Of a stretch of 64,000 nucleotides of DNA, positions 55,994 through 64,000 are shown piece by piece. The stretch covers positions 620,001-684,000 of the forward strand of contig WGLS01000001.1 of NCBI GenBank assembly GCA_016125455.1. Direction: 5' to 3'. The DNA comes from Alphaproteobacteria bacterium (GTDB lineage: Bacteria > Pseudomonadota > Alphaproteobacteria > Caulobacterales > Parvularculaceae). Position 1 is the stretch's first letter, and every line of letters starts with the position of its first letter. The notes under the pieces are model-generated. The model searched no databases. It had not been told where the DNA came from and saw nothing but the letters and a program-made list of their open reading frames with translations. The position numbers and the translations under genes were made by a program.

Positions 55994-56701
55994 ATGACCG
56001 ACGCCTCGCGCCAAAGCGCCGCCGAACCCCCAGCCGGCCATTCGGCCTTCAAGTCGAAGGTCATCGCCCTCGACGGCCCCGCCGCCAGCGGCAAGGGCAC
56101 GCTCGCGCGGCGACTCGCCCGGGCCTACCGGTTCGCCTATCTCGACACCGGCGTGCTTTATCGCGGCGTCGCCTGGTCAATGATGCGCGACGCGGCGGAC
56201 CCGGCGGACGCAGACGCGGCGGCGCGCTACGCCAGGGACTTCGACATCGACCGCATCGACGACAAGCTCGTGCGCACCCGCGAAGTCGGGGCTGCCGCCT
56301 CCAGGGTCGCGGCCATACCGGCGGTGCGGGCGGCGTTGCTAGACTATCAGCGCGCCTATGCCGCGCGGCCGCCCGGCGGGCTGGAGGGCGCAGTGCTCGA
56401 CGGTCGCGACATCGGCACCGTTGTTTGCCCCGACGCCTGCGTTAAGTTCTTCGTGACGGCGAGCCCGGAAACCCGCGCCCACCGCCGCTGGCTGGAGTTG
56501 CGGTGTGACCGGCCGGACCTCGGCGAAGATGAAGTGCTGCGCGACCTGAAGGAGCGGGACGCCCGCGATGCGGCGCGCGCGGACGCGCCAATGAAGCCCG
56601 CCGTTGACGCGGAGTTGCTCGACACCACTCACTTGAGTATAGACGCCGTCGAGGCGGCCGCGCGCCGCATCATCGACGATATTTTCCGGCGTTGCGTCTG
56701 A
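55994..56701 (+). CDS. cmk: cytidylate kinase
   Basis: 235-aa P-loop kinase phosphorylating CMP/dCMP. Walker A is GPAASGKGT (28-36); YLDTGVLYRGVA, LDGRDIGTVVCPDA and R-rich LID segment RCDRPDLGEDEVLRDLKERD are typical. The first 20 residues are a variable extension. Followed by rpsA in the normal cmk-rpsA order, 272 bp downstream. Confidence 0.95.
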   Translation: MTDASRQSAAEPPAGHSAFKSKVIALDGPAASGKGTLARRLARAYRFAYLDTGVLYRGVAWSMMRDAADPADADAAARYARDFDIDRIDDKLVRTREVGAAASRVAAIPAVRAALLDYQRAYAARPPGGLEGAVLDGRDIGTVVCPDACVKFFVTASPETRAHRRWLELRCDRPDLGEDEVLRDLKERDARDAARADAPMKPAVDAELLDTTHLSIDAVEAAARRIIDDIFRRCV

Positions 56702-56973
56702 GGGATCGCCCTCCGGCGCCGACGGGAGGACCGATCTGGGCGTCGGGCAGCTTTCACGCCGCCGCACGCCCAAATCCACCATCGGACTCCAGCGCTGAAA
56801 CATCGCCGAACGTTATCGACGCAAAAGGTTGAGCCAGGCCGCCGCACGCATGCGGGCGGGCCCGGCAAGGCGTCTGCGGCGATGCGTTCGTTTCCAAAAC
56901 AAACCGTGAAACCAGGGCGGCTCGGGTGCGCAAACGCGCTGAAGCCCGGCGGCCCGCAACCAGGACTGAACTT

Positions 56974-58680
56974 TTGTCAGAAACCATGAACCCGTCCCGC
57001 GACGCTTTCGCGGAAATGCTCGAAGCCTCGCTCGTCAATCGCCAGGACTTCGAAGACACCGTCGTCAAGGGAATCGTTACTGCGATCGAGAAAGACGTCG
57101 CCGTCATTGACGTAGGCCTCAAGACTGAAGGCCGCGTGCCGCTGAAGGAGTTTTCCCAGCCCGGCAAGGATGTGGCGCTGAAGGTCGGCGACACTGTCGA
57201 GGTCTATGTGGACCGCGTCGAAAACGCGCTCGGCGAAGCCGTGATCAGCCGCGACAAGGCGCGGCGCGAAGAGGCGTGGGAGCGCCTCGAACAACAGTAC
57301 AATGACGAAGAGCGCGTCGAAGGCGTCATTTTCAACCGCGTCAAGGGCGGCTTCACCGTCGACCTCGGCGGCGCGGTCGCCTTCCTGCCGGGCTCCCAGG
57401 TCGATATCCGCCCGGTGCGCGACGCCGGCCCGCTGATGAACATGACGCAGCCGTTCAAGATCCTGAAAATGGATCGCCGCCGCGGCAATATCGTCGTCTC
57501 GCGCCGTTCGATCCTCGAGGAGGATCGCGCCGAGCATCGTCAGGAAGTCGTCCAGCAACTGAACGAGGGCGACGAGCGCGAAGGCATTGTGAAGAATATC
57601 ACCGACTACGGCGCATTCGTCGAGCTCGCGCCGGGCGTGGACGGCCTCTTGCACGTCACTGACATGTCATGGAGCCGCGTCAATCACCCGTCCGAGGTGC
57701 TTGGCGTCAACGATACGGTCAGGGTCAAGATCATCAAGATCAATCCGGAAACGCACCGCATTTCGCTCGGCATGAAGCAACTGACCCCCGATCCGTGGGA
57801 AGGCGTCGCGGCGAAGTACCCGATCAGCGCCAAATTCAGCGGCAAGGTCACGAACATCACCGACTACGGCGCGTTCGTCGAGCTTGAAGACGGCATCGAG
57901 GGCCTTGTGCACGTGTCTGAAATGAGCTGGGTGAAGAAGAACGTCCACCCCGGCAAGATCGTTTCCACCTCCCAGGAAGTCGAAGTGATGATCCTCGAGG
58001 TCGACGAGCACAAGCGGCGCATTTCGCTTGGCCTCAAGCAGTGTGCGGACAATCCGTGGGAGCGCTTCGCCGAAGAGCATCCCGAAGGCTCCGTGATCGA
58101 GGGCGAGGTAAAGAACATCACCGAGTTCGGCCTGTTCGTCGGCCTTACCGAGGAGATGGACGGCATGGTCCACCTTTCCGACCTCGACTGGGACCGCTCC
58201 GGCGAGGAAGCAATCAAGGACTACAAGAAGGGCGACCTCGTCACCGCAAAGGTGCTGGACGTCGATGCTGACAAGGAGCGCATCTCGCTCGGGATCAAGC
58301 AGGTCGGCGCGGACCCGATCGACAATGTCGAAGGCGGCATACGCCGCGGCGCGGACGTCACCTGCACGGTCACGGCGATCGAAACCGGCGGCATCGAAGT
58401 GCAGGTCGGCGGCGAGGGCGGCCCGAAGGCGTTCATCCGCAAGTCCGACCTGTCGAAGGATCGCGGCGAACAGCGGCCTGACCGTTTTGCGGTTGGCGAC
58501 AAGGTCGACGCGCGGGTCACGGCGTTCGACAAGACTTCGCGACGCATCTCGCTTTCCATCAAGGCGCGGGAAGTGGCGGAGGAAAAGGACGCCGTTCAGC
58601 AATATGGCTCCGCTGACGCCGGCGCTTCGCTTGGCGACATTCTCGGCGCGGCCCTCAAGCAGAACGAAAAGAAGAACTGA
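56974..58680 (+). CDS. rpsA: 30S ribosomal protein S1
   Basis: 568-aa mRNA-binding ribosomal protein with six S1 domains, each ending in patterns like RISLG(M/I)KQ. The first conserved stretch is DTVVKGIVTAIEKDVAVIDV. The start is TTG 56974 (LSETMNPSRDAF), because AGGA sits 8 nt upstream, while the nearest ATG (56986) has no ribosome binding site; the residues SETMNPSRD also match homologues. The last residues are QNEKKN. The terminator follows. Confidence 0.95.
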   Translation: MSETMNPSRDAFAEMLEASLVNRQDFEDTVVKGIVTAIEKDVAVIDVGLKTEGRVPLKEFSQPGKDVALKVGDTVEVYVDRVENALGEAVISRDKARREEAWERLEQQYNDEERVEGVIFNRVKGGFTVDLGGAVAFLPGSQVDIRPVRDAGPLMNMTQPFKILKMDRRRGNIVVSRRSILEEDRAEHRQEVVQQLNEGDEREGIVKNITDYGAFVELAPGVDGLLHVTDMSWSRVNHPSEVLGVNDTVRVKIIKINPETHRISLGMKQLTPDPWEGVAAKYPISAKFSGKVTNITDYGAFVELEDGIEGLVHVSEMSWVKKNVHPGKIVSTSQEVEVMILEVDEHKRRISLGLKQCADNPWERFAEEHPEGSVIEGEVKNITEFGLFVGLTEEMDGMVHLSDLDWDRSGEEAIKDYKKGDLVTAKVLDVDADKERISLGIKQVGADPIDNVEGGIRRGADVTCTVTAIETGGIEVQVGGEGGPKAFIRKSDLSKDRGEQRPDRFAVGDKVDARVTAFDKTSRRISLSIKAREVAEEKDAVQQYGSADAGASLGDILGAALKQNEKKN

Positions 58681-58743
58681 CGCTTCGGCTTTCGGGCGCC
58701 CCCCCGGGGCGCCATTCAGGGGCGCTGCCGTCTCATACGTTTC

Positions 58744-58776
58744 CGCCCCGTCGGCTGCTGGCCGGCGGGGCGTTTT
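58744..58776 (+). terminator. intrinsic terminator after rpsA
   Basis: Stem CGCCCCGTCGG / CCGGCGGGGCG, one G-T pair, 9-nt loop region, followed by TTTTCGTT. An extra short hairpin (GGCGCCCC / GGGGCGCC, 58695-58713) lies just before it. Confidence 0.8.
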
Positions 58777-58790
58777 CGTTCAGGCGTCGG

Positions 58791-59144
58791 TCAAATGAGA
58801 TACCGGTAAATTGAATACAGGGTGAGCCAGAGGAATCCGTACGCGGCGAGATTGAGGCCGGCGCCGCGGGTCGAATCGCCGACAACGTCGCGTGACTTCA
58901 GGTCAAGCGCCGCAAGCCTGGAGCCGACGAACAGCGTCAGCATCGGAACGAACCCGAGGGCGAAGAACAGAATGTCCATGAACACCGTCAGGGCCGTGCG
59001 GTTCGCGTCGAACATCCCGAAGGCGGGCAGGAAGGAAGCCATGAACCAGGTCGCGAGGATTGGCGTCGCGAGAATCCACCGGACGAGATGGTTCGTTTCT
59101 TCTTTCAGGCCCACGGACGAACTGCGGACTGCGTACTGGCTCAT
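58791..59144 (-). CDS. small membrane protein of unknown function
   Basis: 117-aa protein with about three transmembrane helices (residues about 25-45, 55-78 and 95-115) and a hydrophilic N-terminus. I recognise no family. It is convergent with rpsA and divergent from mutM; homologous position is often taken by ubiE/ubiB genes, which are absent here. Confidence 0.65.
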   Translation of the reverse strand: MSQYAVRSSSVGLKEETNHLVRWILATPILATWFMASFLPAFGMFDANRTALTVFMDILFFALGFVPMLTLFVGSRLAALDLKSRDVVGDSTRGAGLNLAAYGFLWLTLYSIYRYLI

Positions 59145-59493
59145 GGGGTCGTTCCTTTCCGTTCCGTTTCGTCCGGCGCGTCCTGGCAGGGTGCGCCAGC
59201 GGCCGATTGTCGATGCGAGCCCGCCATGCGCCGATGACGACGGGGCTAATGCGACTTCTTACGTCCGCGTTGTTCTAGCGGCTCATGAACGTCGGCGCCG
59301 CCTTTGCGCGCGTTGCGCCGCCGCCTTGAAATAGCGGCGACTAGCGACCGGTTTGTGTCAAGAATGGTTGGCGTAAACTTTGGTTGTCAAGGCTGCTCGG
59401 GGTGCGCCTCGCAATGACGCGAAAAGCTTGACGCTCCGTTGACGGGCGCGGCAAGTGCCGACCTTCGAGGGGGCCAGGAGCGGCTGACGATCC
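59145..59493. other. divergent region upstream of mutM, no gene seen
   Basis: 349 bp. Two TTGACG hexamers at 59428-59433 and 59438-59443 could be -35 elements for mutM, but no convincing -10 was found. Shadow open frames only. The mutM start is fixed by its Pro2, even though AGGAG lies unusually far (14 nt) upstream. Confidence 0.4.
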
Positions 59494-60450
59494 ATGCCTG
59501 AACTTCCAGAGGTCGAGACAGTGCGGCGCGGCATTGCGCCAGCATTTGAGGGGGCGACGATCGCGGCGGTGAGCCTCAGGCGACCCGACCTCCGGTTTCC
59601 GCTGCCAACTGACTTCGCGAGGCGACTGACGGGCGCCCGCGTCGGACGGGTCTGGCGCCGCGGCAAGTACATCTGCGTCGATCTCGACCTCGGCGACACG
59701 CTCATCATGCACCTTGGCATGTCAGGCCGCTTTTCGGTCCGACCGAAATGCGAGGCCCTAAAACCGGAAATCCCGAAACCGGAGGCCCCGCAACCGGAGG
59801 CCCTGGAAGGCGAGGTCCTGAAGCGCGGCGCGCCGGCTGCGCGGGTCGCTGCGGGCGGCACCTTTCATTACGCTATAGACGCCGATCCACGTCACGACCA
59901 TGTCGAGATCGACCTTGAAGGGCCGACGGGCCGCCATGTAATTACCTATAATGACCCGCGCCGGTTCGGGTTCATGGACCTCGCTCCGACGCGCGAGATT
60001 GACGTCTGCCGGCATTTCAGCGGCATGGGGCCGGAGCCCCTGTCGGATGCCTTTTCTGACGCCTATTTCACGGACCGCCTGGCCGACCGCGCCACGCCGA
60101 TCAAGGCGGCCCTGCTGGACCAGTCCGTTGTCGCCGGCGTTGGCAATATCTACGCCTGCGAAGCGCTGCATCGCGCGGGGATCTCGCCGCGCCGCAAAGC
60201 CGCGAGCGTCGCCGGCGTCCGGGCAGGCCGGTTGCGGGCGGCTATTGTCGATGTGCTGGTCGAGGCAATCGATGCCGGTGGTTCCACTCTCCGAGACTTT
60301 GCGGCCGCCGACGGCGCCCTCGGCTATTTCCAGCACCGGTTTGACGTTTATGGCCGCGAAGGCGCTGCCTGCCGCCGGTGCGGCGGCGCTGTGGCGCGGC
60401 TCGTCCAGGCAGGCCGCTCGACCTATTACTGCGGCGGATGCCAAAGATAG
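59494..60450 (+). CDS. mutM: formamidopyrimidine-DNA glycosylase MutM
   Basis: 318-aa base-excision enzyme for 8-oxoguanine and Fapy lesions. Catalytic P2 and E3 (MPELPEVET) fix the start. The N-terminal sheet has LGMSGRF; the H2TH region is [16 protein letters not shown]; the zinc finger is CRRC...CGGC at the end with the intercalating Q residue beyond. Residues 86-110 are a pentapeptide repeat inserted in a loop after SGRFSVRPK, not present in typical MutM; see the repeat. Transcribed toward rpsT. Confidence 0.95.
   Translation: MPELPEVETVRRGIAPAFEGATIAAVSLRRPDLRFPLPTDFARRLTGARVGRVWRRGKYICVDLDLGDTLIMHLGMSGRFSVRPKCEALKPEIPKPEAPQPEALEGEVLKRGAPAARVAAGGTFHYAIDADPRHDHVEIDLEGPTGRHVITYNDPRRFGFMDLAPTREIDVCRHFSGMGPEPLSDAFSDAYFTDRLADRATPIKAALLDQSVVAGVGNIYACEALHRAGISPRRKAASVAGVRAGRLRAAIVDVLVEAIDAGGSTLRDFAAADGALGYFQHRFDVYGREGAACRRCGGAVARLVQAGRSTYYCGGCQR
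59749..59823 (+). repeat. 15-bp minisatellite in mutM
   Basis: Five 15-bp units in tandem, TGCGAGGCCCTAAAA then CCGGAAATCCCGAAA, CCGGAGGCCCCGCAA, CCGGAGGCCCTGGAA and GGCGAGGTCCTGAAG. They encode [20 protein letters not shown] and GEVLK. The unit is five codons, so length changes would keep frame. Confidence 0.9.
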
Positions 60451-60615
60451 GACATCAGGCCCGCGAAAGCGTTGACGCGGTTTTGCCCAAGCTCTATACG
60501 CGCGAGCTTCCCGTTGGCGCCAAGGTCGTCCGACGTCCGAATGTCGCGCGCGTGCGCAATCCACTGAGGCGCTTCTGTCCGGGGCGCATCGAACTGAAAG
60601 GGCCCAAGCGAGGTC

Positions 60616-60882
60616 ATGGCCAATACGTCGTCTGCAAAGAAGATGGTGCGCAAGATTGCGCGCCGCACAGCTATCAACACGTCGCGTCGCTCACGTTTGC
60701 GCACGTTCCTGCGCAAGGTCGAAGAAGCAATCGCCAGCGGCGACAAGTCGGCCGCGGACACGGCTTTCCGCACCGCGCAGCCCGAACTTCAGCGCGCCGT
60801 CACGAAGGGCGTAATGCACAAACGCACCGTGTCGCGGAAGCTGTCGCGCCTTTCCGCGCGCATCAAGGCGATCTCCGCCTGA
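60616..60882 (+). CDS. rpsT: 30S ribosomal protein S20
   Basis: 88-aa basic ribosomal protein binding 16S r[24 protein letters not shown] is typical for the family N-terminus, with RKVEEAI and the terminal helix [26 protein letters not shown] precedes the ATG. The gene order mutM-rpsT-dnaA is common in alphaproteobacteria. An intrinsic terminator follows. Confidence 0.96.
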   Translation: MANTSSAKKMVRKIARRTAINTSRRSRLRTFLRKVEEAIASGDKSAADTAFRTAQPELQRAVTKGVMHKRTVSRKLSRLSARIKAISA

Positions 60883-60937
60883 CGAAATGCGCTGCGGCGC
60901 CGCACGGGACCTGCAACATATTGCATTGCCGGCAAGA

Positions 60938-60966
60938 GCCGCATCCATCCGGATGCGGCTTTTTTG
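60938..60966 (+). terminator. intrinsic terminator after rpsT
   Basis: Perfect 9-bp stem GCCGCATCC / GGATGCGGC with loop ATCC, followed by TTTTTT. It lies 55 bp after the rpsT stop, so dnaA has its own promoter. Confidence 0.92.
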
Positions 60967-61112
60967 CGCCTGTTCCCGCCGCGCCGCGTCATGCGATCAT
61001 GCGACGTCACGGGGTTGGGATCGCAGCTTGAAATTCTCGCGCGAGGCGTTCCGGTCGCGCAAATTGTGCGGCGTGCACGCCGTGCGCAAAAAATTTTCCC
61101 CGACCGCATATT

Positions 61113-61128
61113 TTAAGGGCTCGTTAAC
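61113..61128 (+). promoter_or_regulatory. CtrA-type binding site and nearby CcrM (GANTC) sites
   Basis: TTAA-GGGCTCG-TTAAC at 61113-61128 is a full TTAA-N7-TTAA site. GANTC sites follow at 61145-61149, 61173-61177 and 61672-61676. In Caulobacter, CtrA and CcrM methylation time transcription of cell-cycle genes and replication initiation. Control of dnaA here is inferred from position. Confidence 0.6.
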
Positions 61129-61387
61129 CATTTGAATTTGTCGGGAATCACGATTTGCAACTGAAAAAATGCGATTCCCCATACGCGAAATGAGCGTTCG
61201 CCTGTTGCAACCATGAGCGTGTTCGTCATATCTTCGTAACATCGATTGGGGGCGTACTGATCATTGGTTCTCGGGACGCCTGCGACGCCTGGTAGAGTTA
61301 CTTTTTCCATTTTCGTTTTGCGGTCGATCGTGGCCGCCAAAGAAAAGCGCACGGCCACCAGCCGCGCGCGCATAGGGGCCTTTGGAA

Positions 61388-61501
61388 ATGATCGACGCCG
61401 CCGCCGTCCGATTTTTGAACCGTAAACAGATTACCTTTGGCGCGCTGTCGGCCTTTCTCAGTTTCGGGGCGCTCCGCCTGACGACCGAGTTATTTTTGTA
61501 A
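61388..61501 (+). CDS. possible 37-aa membrane peptide upstream of dnaA
   Basis: An ATG opens a 37-codon frame with a short basic N-terminus and a hydrophobic C-terminal half (FGALSAFLSFGAL). TTTGGAA is the only ribosome-binding-like sequence. Reported as a candidate because the region is otherwise empty; it may be chance. Confidence 0.2.
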   Translation: MIDAAAVRFLNRKQITFGALSAFLSFGALRLTTELFL

Positions 61502-61687
61502 CTTAGGCGGAACTCGCTTCCGTTTCCCTTAACTTACCCTCATTGGCGGCGATTTCGCCGTTACCCAGAGAGGCTTCAACGTCTTCGGGCGCGCTTTCCG
61601 CGCGTCCCGCCGCCCTCCTGCGCGCATTGCTGCGCCGTCATCCACTATTGCGCTCGGCGACGGGCGCCTGAGATTCCGAGGAATGAA

Positions 61688-63088
61688 ATGATCGAGATTG
61701 AGCCCGATGGCCTGGACAAGCACTTCGCAACGTTTCGCGATACGCTTCGGCGCAAATACGGCGAGACGGTGTACCGGTCCTGGATGTTCGACCTCGCGCT
61801 CGACGAAGCTCAAGGCGACAGCGTTACCCTGACGACGGAATCGCCCGTCATCGCGGACCGCCTGAACCAGCAATACCGTCACGGCATGCTGCGCATCTGG
61901 AACGCCACTGTCGCGCCTTTGCGGACGCTAAACATACGCACGCGGGCTCGGCTATCCGCGAGCGCCGAAGAAGCTGGGCGGAAATACTTCCTGGCGAACG
62001 ACAGCGTCAGGGATCGCAGCCCTTCGACGTCGCGGTTTGAGCCTGCTGCCGGGGCGCGGCCGGGGTCGTTGATCGACCGGCAACTGCGGCTCGAAGGCTT
62101 CGCCGTCGACGCAACGAACGAGATTGCGGCGCGGGCCGCCGCGCGGCTTGCCCGCGGCATTGGCGGCGGGGACCTTGTCTACCTGCATGGGCCGTCCGGG
62201 TGCGGAAAGACGCACCTTCTGAATGGCGTCGCGAACGCGCTGCTGGATGCCGATCCGGCAACGCCGCTGGCGTACTACACCTATTCCGACATTCGCGATG
62301 AAAGCGCCGCGGCCGCGCGCCAGGGAAAGCTGCAGGAGTTTCACCTCAAGCTTGCGGGCCTCGACCTTCTGATGATCGACGATATCCACCTGCTCGCATC
62401 AAGCAAACGCACGCAGGAGGAAATCCTGAACCTGGTCGACGCGTTTCGCAGTGCGGGCAAGATGGTGGCGATCGCCGGCGACCTCGACCCGGCGCACCTG
62501 CGCGAAGCAGGGTTCAATGCGCGGCTCGCCGATCGCCTGGCGGGCGGCGTGCCGGCGTCGATCCAGCCGGCGAGCGATGCGCTCAGAATTGAGATCCTCG
62601 CCACCCGCCGCTCGGCCGAAGACGCCAACTGCATTATCGGCGACGATGTTCTCGAATTCATCGGCATGGCCTTCCGCGGGAGCATTCGCGAGGCGATCGG
62701 CGCGTTCAAGCAGGTTTTGTTGACCTACGGACATGAAGCCCGAACAGTGTCGGTCGCCGATGCGAAGGATGCGCTAAGGGTTCGGCTTCAGGCCGGCGCG
62801 GTCGGTCTCGACGATCTGTTGCGCGCGACCGCCGATGTGTTCGGTCTTTCGGTCGCTGACCTCACGGGCCGCGCCCAGCCGCAGCGAATCGCAAGGGCCC
62901 GACACGCGTTTTCCATGGTCGGTCGCGAAGGCTTGAAGGAATCCTTCCCCCGCCTCGGCGCCGCCCTGAAACGCGATCACACGACGATCATGTCATCCTA
63001 TGACCGCGCCCAGGCCCTGCACGATCGCGACGAGGCCTTCCGTTCGCGGGTCGCGGCCATCCGCAATCTGCTCGGCCTTCCGGACTAG
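61688..63088 (+). CDS. dnaA: chromosomal replication initiator DnaA, divergent
   Basis: 466-aa AAA+ initiator. Domain I is recognisable (residues 1-80). Walker A is GPSGCGKT (168-175), Walker B LLMIDD (227-232), the sensor/Arg-finger segment is ARLADRLAGG, and the DNA-binding helix-turn-helix ends in RDHTTIMSSYDRA. The usual FVVGxSNxxA stretch before the P-loop reads FAVDATNEIA, and several positions of the signature are changed, so it is a divergent DnaA. ATG 61688 has CGAGGA upstream. dnaN follows. Confidence 0.95.
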   Translation: MIEIEPDGLDKHFATFRDTLRRKYGETVYRSWMFDLALDEAQGDSVTLTTESPVIADRLNQQYRHGMLRIWNATVAPLRTLNIRTRARLSASAEEAGRKYFLANDSVRDRSPSTSRFEPAAGARPGSLIDRQLRLEGFAVDATNEIAARAAARLARGIGGGDLVYLHGPSGCGKTHLLNGVANALLDADPATPLAYYTYSDIRDESAAAARQGKLQEFHLKLAGLDLLMIDDIHLLASSKRTQEEILNLVDAFRSAGKMVAIAGDLDPAHLREAGFNARLADRLAGGVPASIQPASDALRIEILATRRSAEDANCIIGDDVLEFIGMAFRGSIREAIGAFKQVLLTYGHEARTVSVADAKDALRVRLQAGAVGLDDLLRATADVFGLSVADLTGRAQPQRIARARHAFSMVGREGLKESFPRLGAALKRDHTTIMSSYDRAQALHDRDEAFRSRVAAIRNLLGLPD

Positions 63089-63106
63089 CATCCTGAACTG
63101 GCCGGA

Positions 63107-63121
63107 CTGGCGAAGCGCCAG
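63107..63121 (+). terminator. short hairpin after dnaA
   Basis: CTGGCG-AAG-CGCCAG, a perfect 6-bp stem 18 bp beyond the stop. It lacks a T-run, so it could be an mRNA 3' end stabiliser or a weak terminator. Confidence 0.4.
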
Positions 63122-63372
63122 CAGGTTGTGGTAACATTCACGACCGATCAGGACGCCGCGAACGGCACCTTGTCGGCGCGCGTCGGATCGTTTCCGGCTC
63201 TTGTGCGGCGCTTCGCGCGTTCGGTCGCTTTGGCGCGATCGATGCGAAAGAACGTCGCCACGCCGCCAGTGGCGGCCGCGTCCGACAACCAAGCCGATAG
63301 CGGCGTTCGATTTCAATAGCGGGCGCGCCTTCAACCCGATGGCGCGCCAACGCACGTGACGGACGCGGAGAC

Positions 63373-64000
63373 ATGAAGGTAACGATCGAAAAGTCGGCAT
63401 TCGTGAAGGCGCTTGGCCACGTGCAGAGCGTCGTTGAGCGCCGCAACACAATTCCCATCCTCGCCAATGTCCTGCTGCAGGCCGACGGCGGCGCATTGAC
63501 GCTAACGGCGACCGATCTCGACATTGAGGTGTCCGAGGCGGCGCCGGCCGACGTTGCGCGGTCTGGCGCGACCACTGCGTCGGCGCTGACGCTCTATGAA
63601 ATCGTCCGCAAGCTGCCGGATGGCGCCCAGGTGCGCCTTGAGCTGTCCCAGGACGATCACCGGCTTGCCGTTGCGGCCGGCCGATCGGAGTTTTCCCTTG
63701 CGGTCCTGCCGGACGAAGATTTCCCGACGCTGTCGACCGACGAGATGGCTGTCCGCTTTTCCATGCCGACAGCCGATTTGCGCCACCTCCTCGCAAAGGC
63801 GCGGTTCGCCATGTCGCAGGAAGAGACTCGGTACTATCTCAATGGCGTTTATCTGCATCCGGTCGAAGGCGGCGACGGCGGGGTCTATCGGGCCGCGGCG
63901 ACGGACGGCCACCGGCTCGCCCGCATCGACGCCGATCTGCCGGCGGGCGCCTCCGAGGCGCCGGGCGTGATCGTTCCCCGCAAGGCGGTGCTTGAACTCG
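63373..64000 (+). CDS. dnaN: DNA polymerase III sliding clamp beta (partial)
   Basis: The first 209 codons of dnaN; the gene runs off the right edge. MKVTIEKSAFVKALGHVQSVVERRNTIPILANVLL, DLDIEV, and YYLNGVYLH followed by TDGHRLA are the family marks of domains I and II. It lies 284 bp after dnaA. ATG 63373 has GCGGAGAC upstream. Confidence 0.97.
   Translation, partial: MKVTIEKSAFVKALGHVQSVVERRNTIPILANVLLQADGGALTLTATDLDIEVSEAAPADVARSGATTASALTLYEIVRKLPDGAQVRLELSQDDHRLAVAAGRSEFSLAVLPDEDFPTLSTDEMAVRFSMPTADLRHLLAKARFAMSQEETRYYLNGVYLHPVEGGDGGVYRAAATDGHRLARIDADLPAGASEAPGVIVPRKAVLEL

Larger units (their letters stand above)
60967..61687. other. AT-richer regulatory region between rpsT and dnaA
   Basis: 721 bp without an accepted gene, visibly richer in A/T than the surroundings (61083-61330 and 61480-61550). 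It holds a CtrA-type site and three GANTC sites (separate entries), and a 37-codon open frame at 61388. No TTATCCACA-type DnaA box was seen, so I cannot call the origin here. It probably contains the dnaA promoter. Confidence 0.55.

Noticed and set aside
61113-61373. Minus-strand 86-codon open frame upstream of dnaA
   Set aside because: Overlaps the CtrA site and has no ribosome binding site; not similar to anything recognised.
60967-63372. Chromosomal origin beside dnaA
   Set aside because: No DnaA boxes of the TTATCCACA type were found in the two intergenic gaps, so an oriC call is not supported.

Overview
The window is high-GC chromosomal DNA of an alphaproteobacterium. The evidence is the set of lineage-typical families (BamF/DUF3035 next to lspA, TIGR02300, TIGR02301 and TIGR02302/DUF4175 proteins, argH beside a YifL-like lipoprotein and lysA), the gene order TIGR02300-aroA...cmk-rpsA and mutM-rpsT-dnaA-dnaN, and a CtrA-type TTAA-N7-TTAA site with CcrM-type GANTC sites upstream of dnaA. 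A Parvularculales/Caulobacterales-like relative fits best, but that placement is inference. No phage, IS element, CRISPR array or integrase was seen.

Layout. 1-7272: ileS-lspA-bamF-mutL and an iodotyrosine-deiodinase-like flavoprotein. 7277-15510: a serine hydrolase broken by one in-frame TAG, coupled to a DUF4175 membrane protein, then lysA, lptM-like lipoprotein and argH, with divergent tlpA. 15606-28670: a large lipoprotein, an orphan ParA-like ATPase, a KAS III enzyme, tag, ygfZ, a dihydroorotase-family enzyme, small membrane/secreted proteins, NUDIX, SRAP, a LuxR solo with a lux-box-like dyad, and purA. 28765-38160: a NylB-like serine hydrolase, thioredoxin, an orphan degenerate TPP aptamer, cupin, FAD amine oxidase, M20 peptidase, DUF2233, an amidohydrolase, and thiC under a canonical TPP riboswitch and carrying an in-frame palindromic element. 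38257-50419: a DUF559 nuclease between two direct repeats, an aminotransferase, TauE, a TolB-like protein, cold-shock protein, a tail-anchored GH19 endolysin-like protein, a serine hydrolase-thioredoxin fusion, sqdB, and a tRNA-Ala with tandem flanking repeats. 50582-58680: TIGR02300-aroA, then three minus-strand genes (dienelactone hydrolase, S10 peptidase, PEP-CTERM-like protein) that separate aroA from cmk-rpsA. 58791-64000: a small membrane protein, mutM, rpsT, an 805-bp regulatory region, dnaA, and the 5' part of dnaN.

How the genes fit together. Most of the window is housekeeping: translation (ileS, rpsA, rpsT, tRNA-Ala), envelope biogenesis (lspA, bamF, lipoproteins), amino-acid, nucleotide and cofactor synthesis (lysA, argH, aroA, pyrC-like, purA, cmk, thiC), replication (dnaA, dnaN) and DNA repair (mutL, mutM, tag, SRAP, NUDIX). 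Accessory interest lies in three penicillin-binding-fold hydrolases, one of them interrupted and one fused to thioredoxin, two envelope-acting proteins transcribed divergently (GH19 and the fusion), a quorum-sensing receptor without a synthase in view, and several small repeat families that have entered or flanked genes.

No single large undescribed system (defence island, secretion cluster, biosynthetic cluster) is evident. The strongest leads are the LuxR solo with its dyad, the orphan TPP aptamer, the palindromic element inside thiC, the amber-interrupted hydrolase, the deiodinase-like enzyme, and the GH19 protein with a C-terminal membrane anchor.
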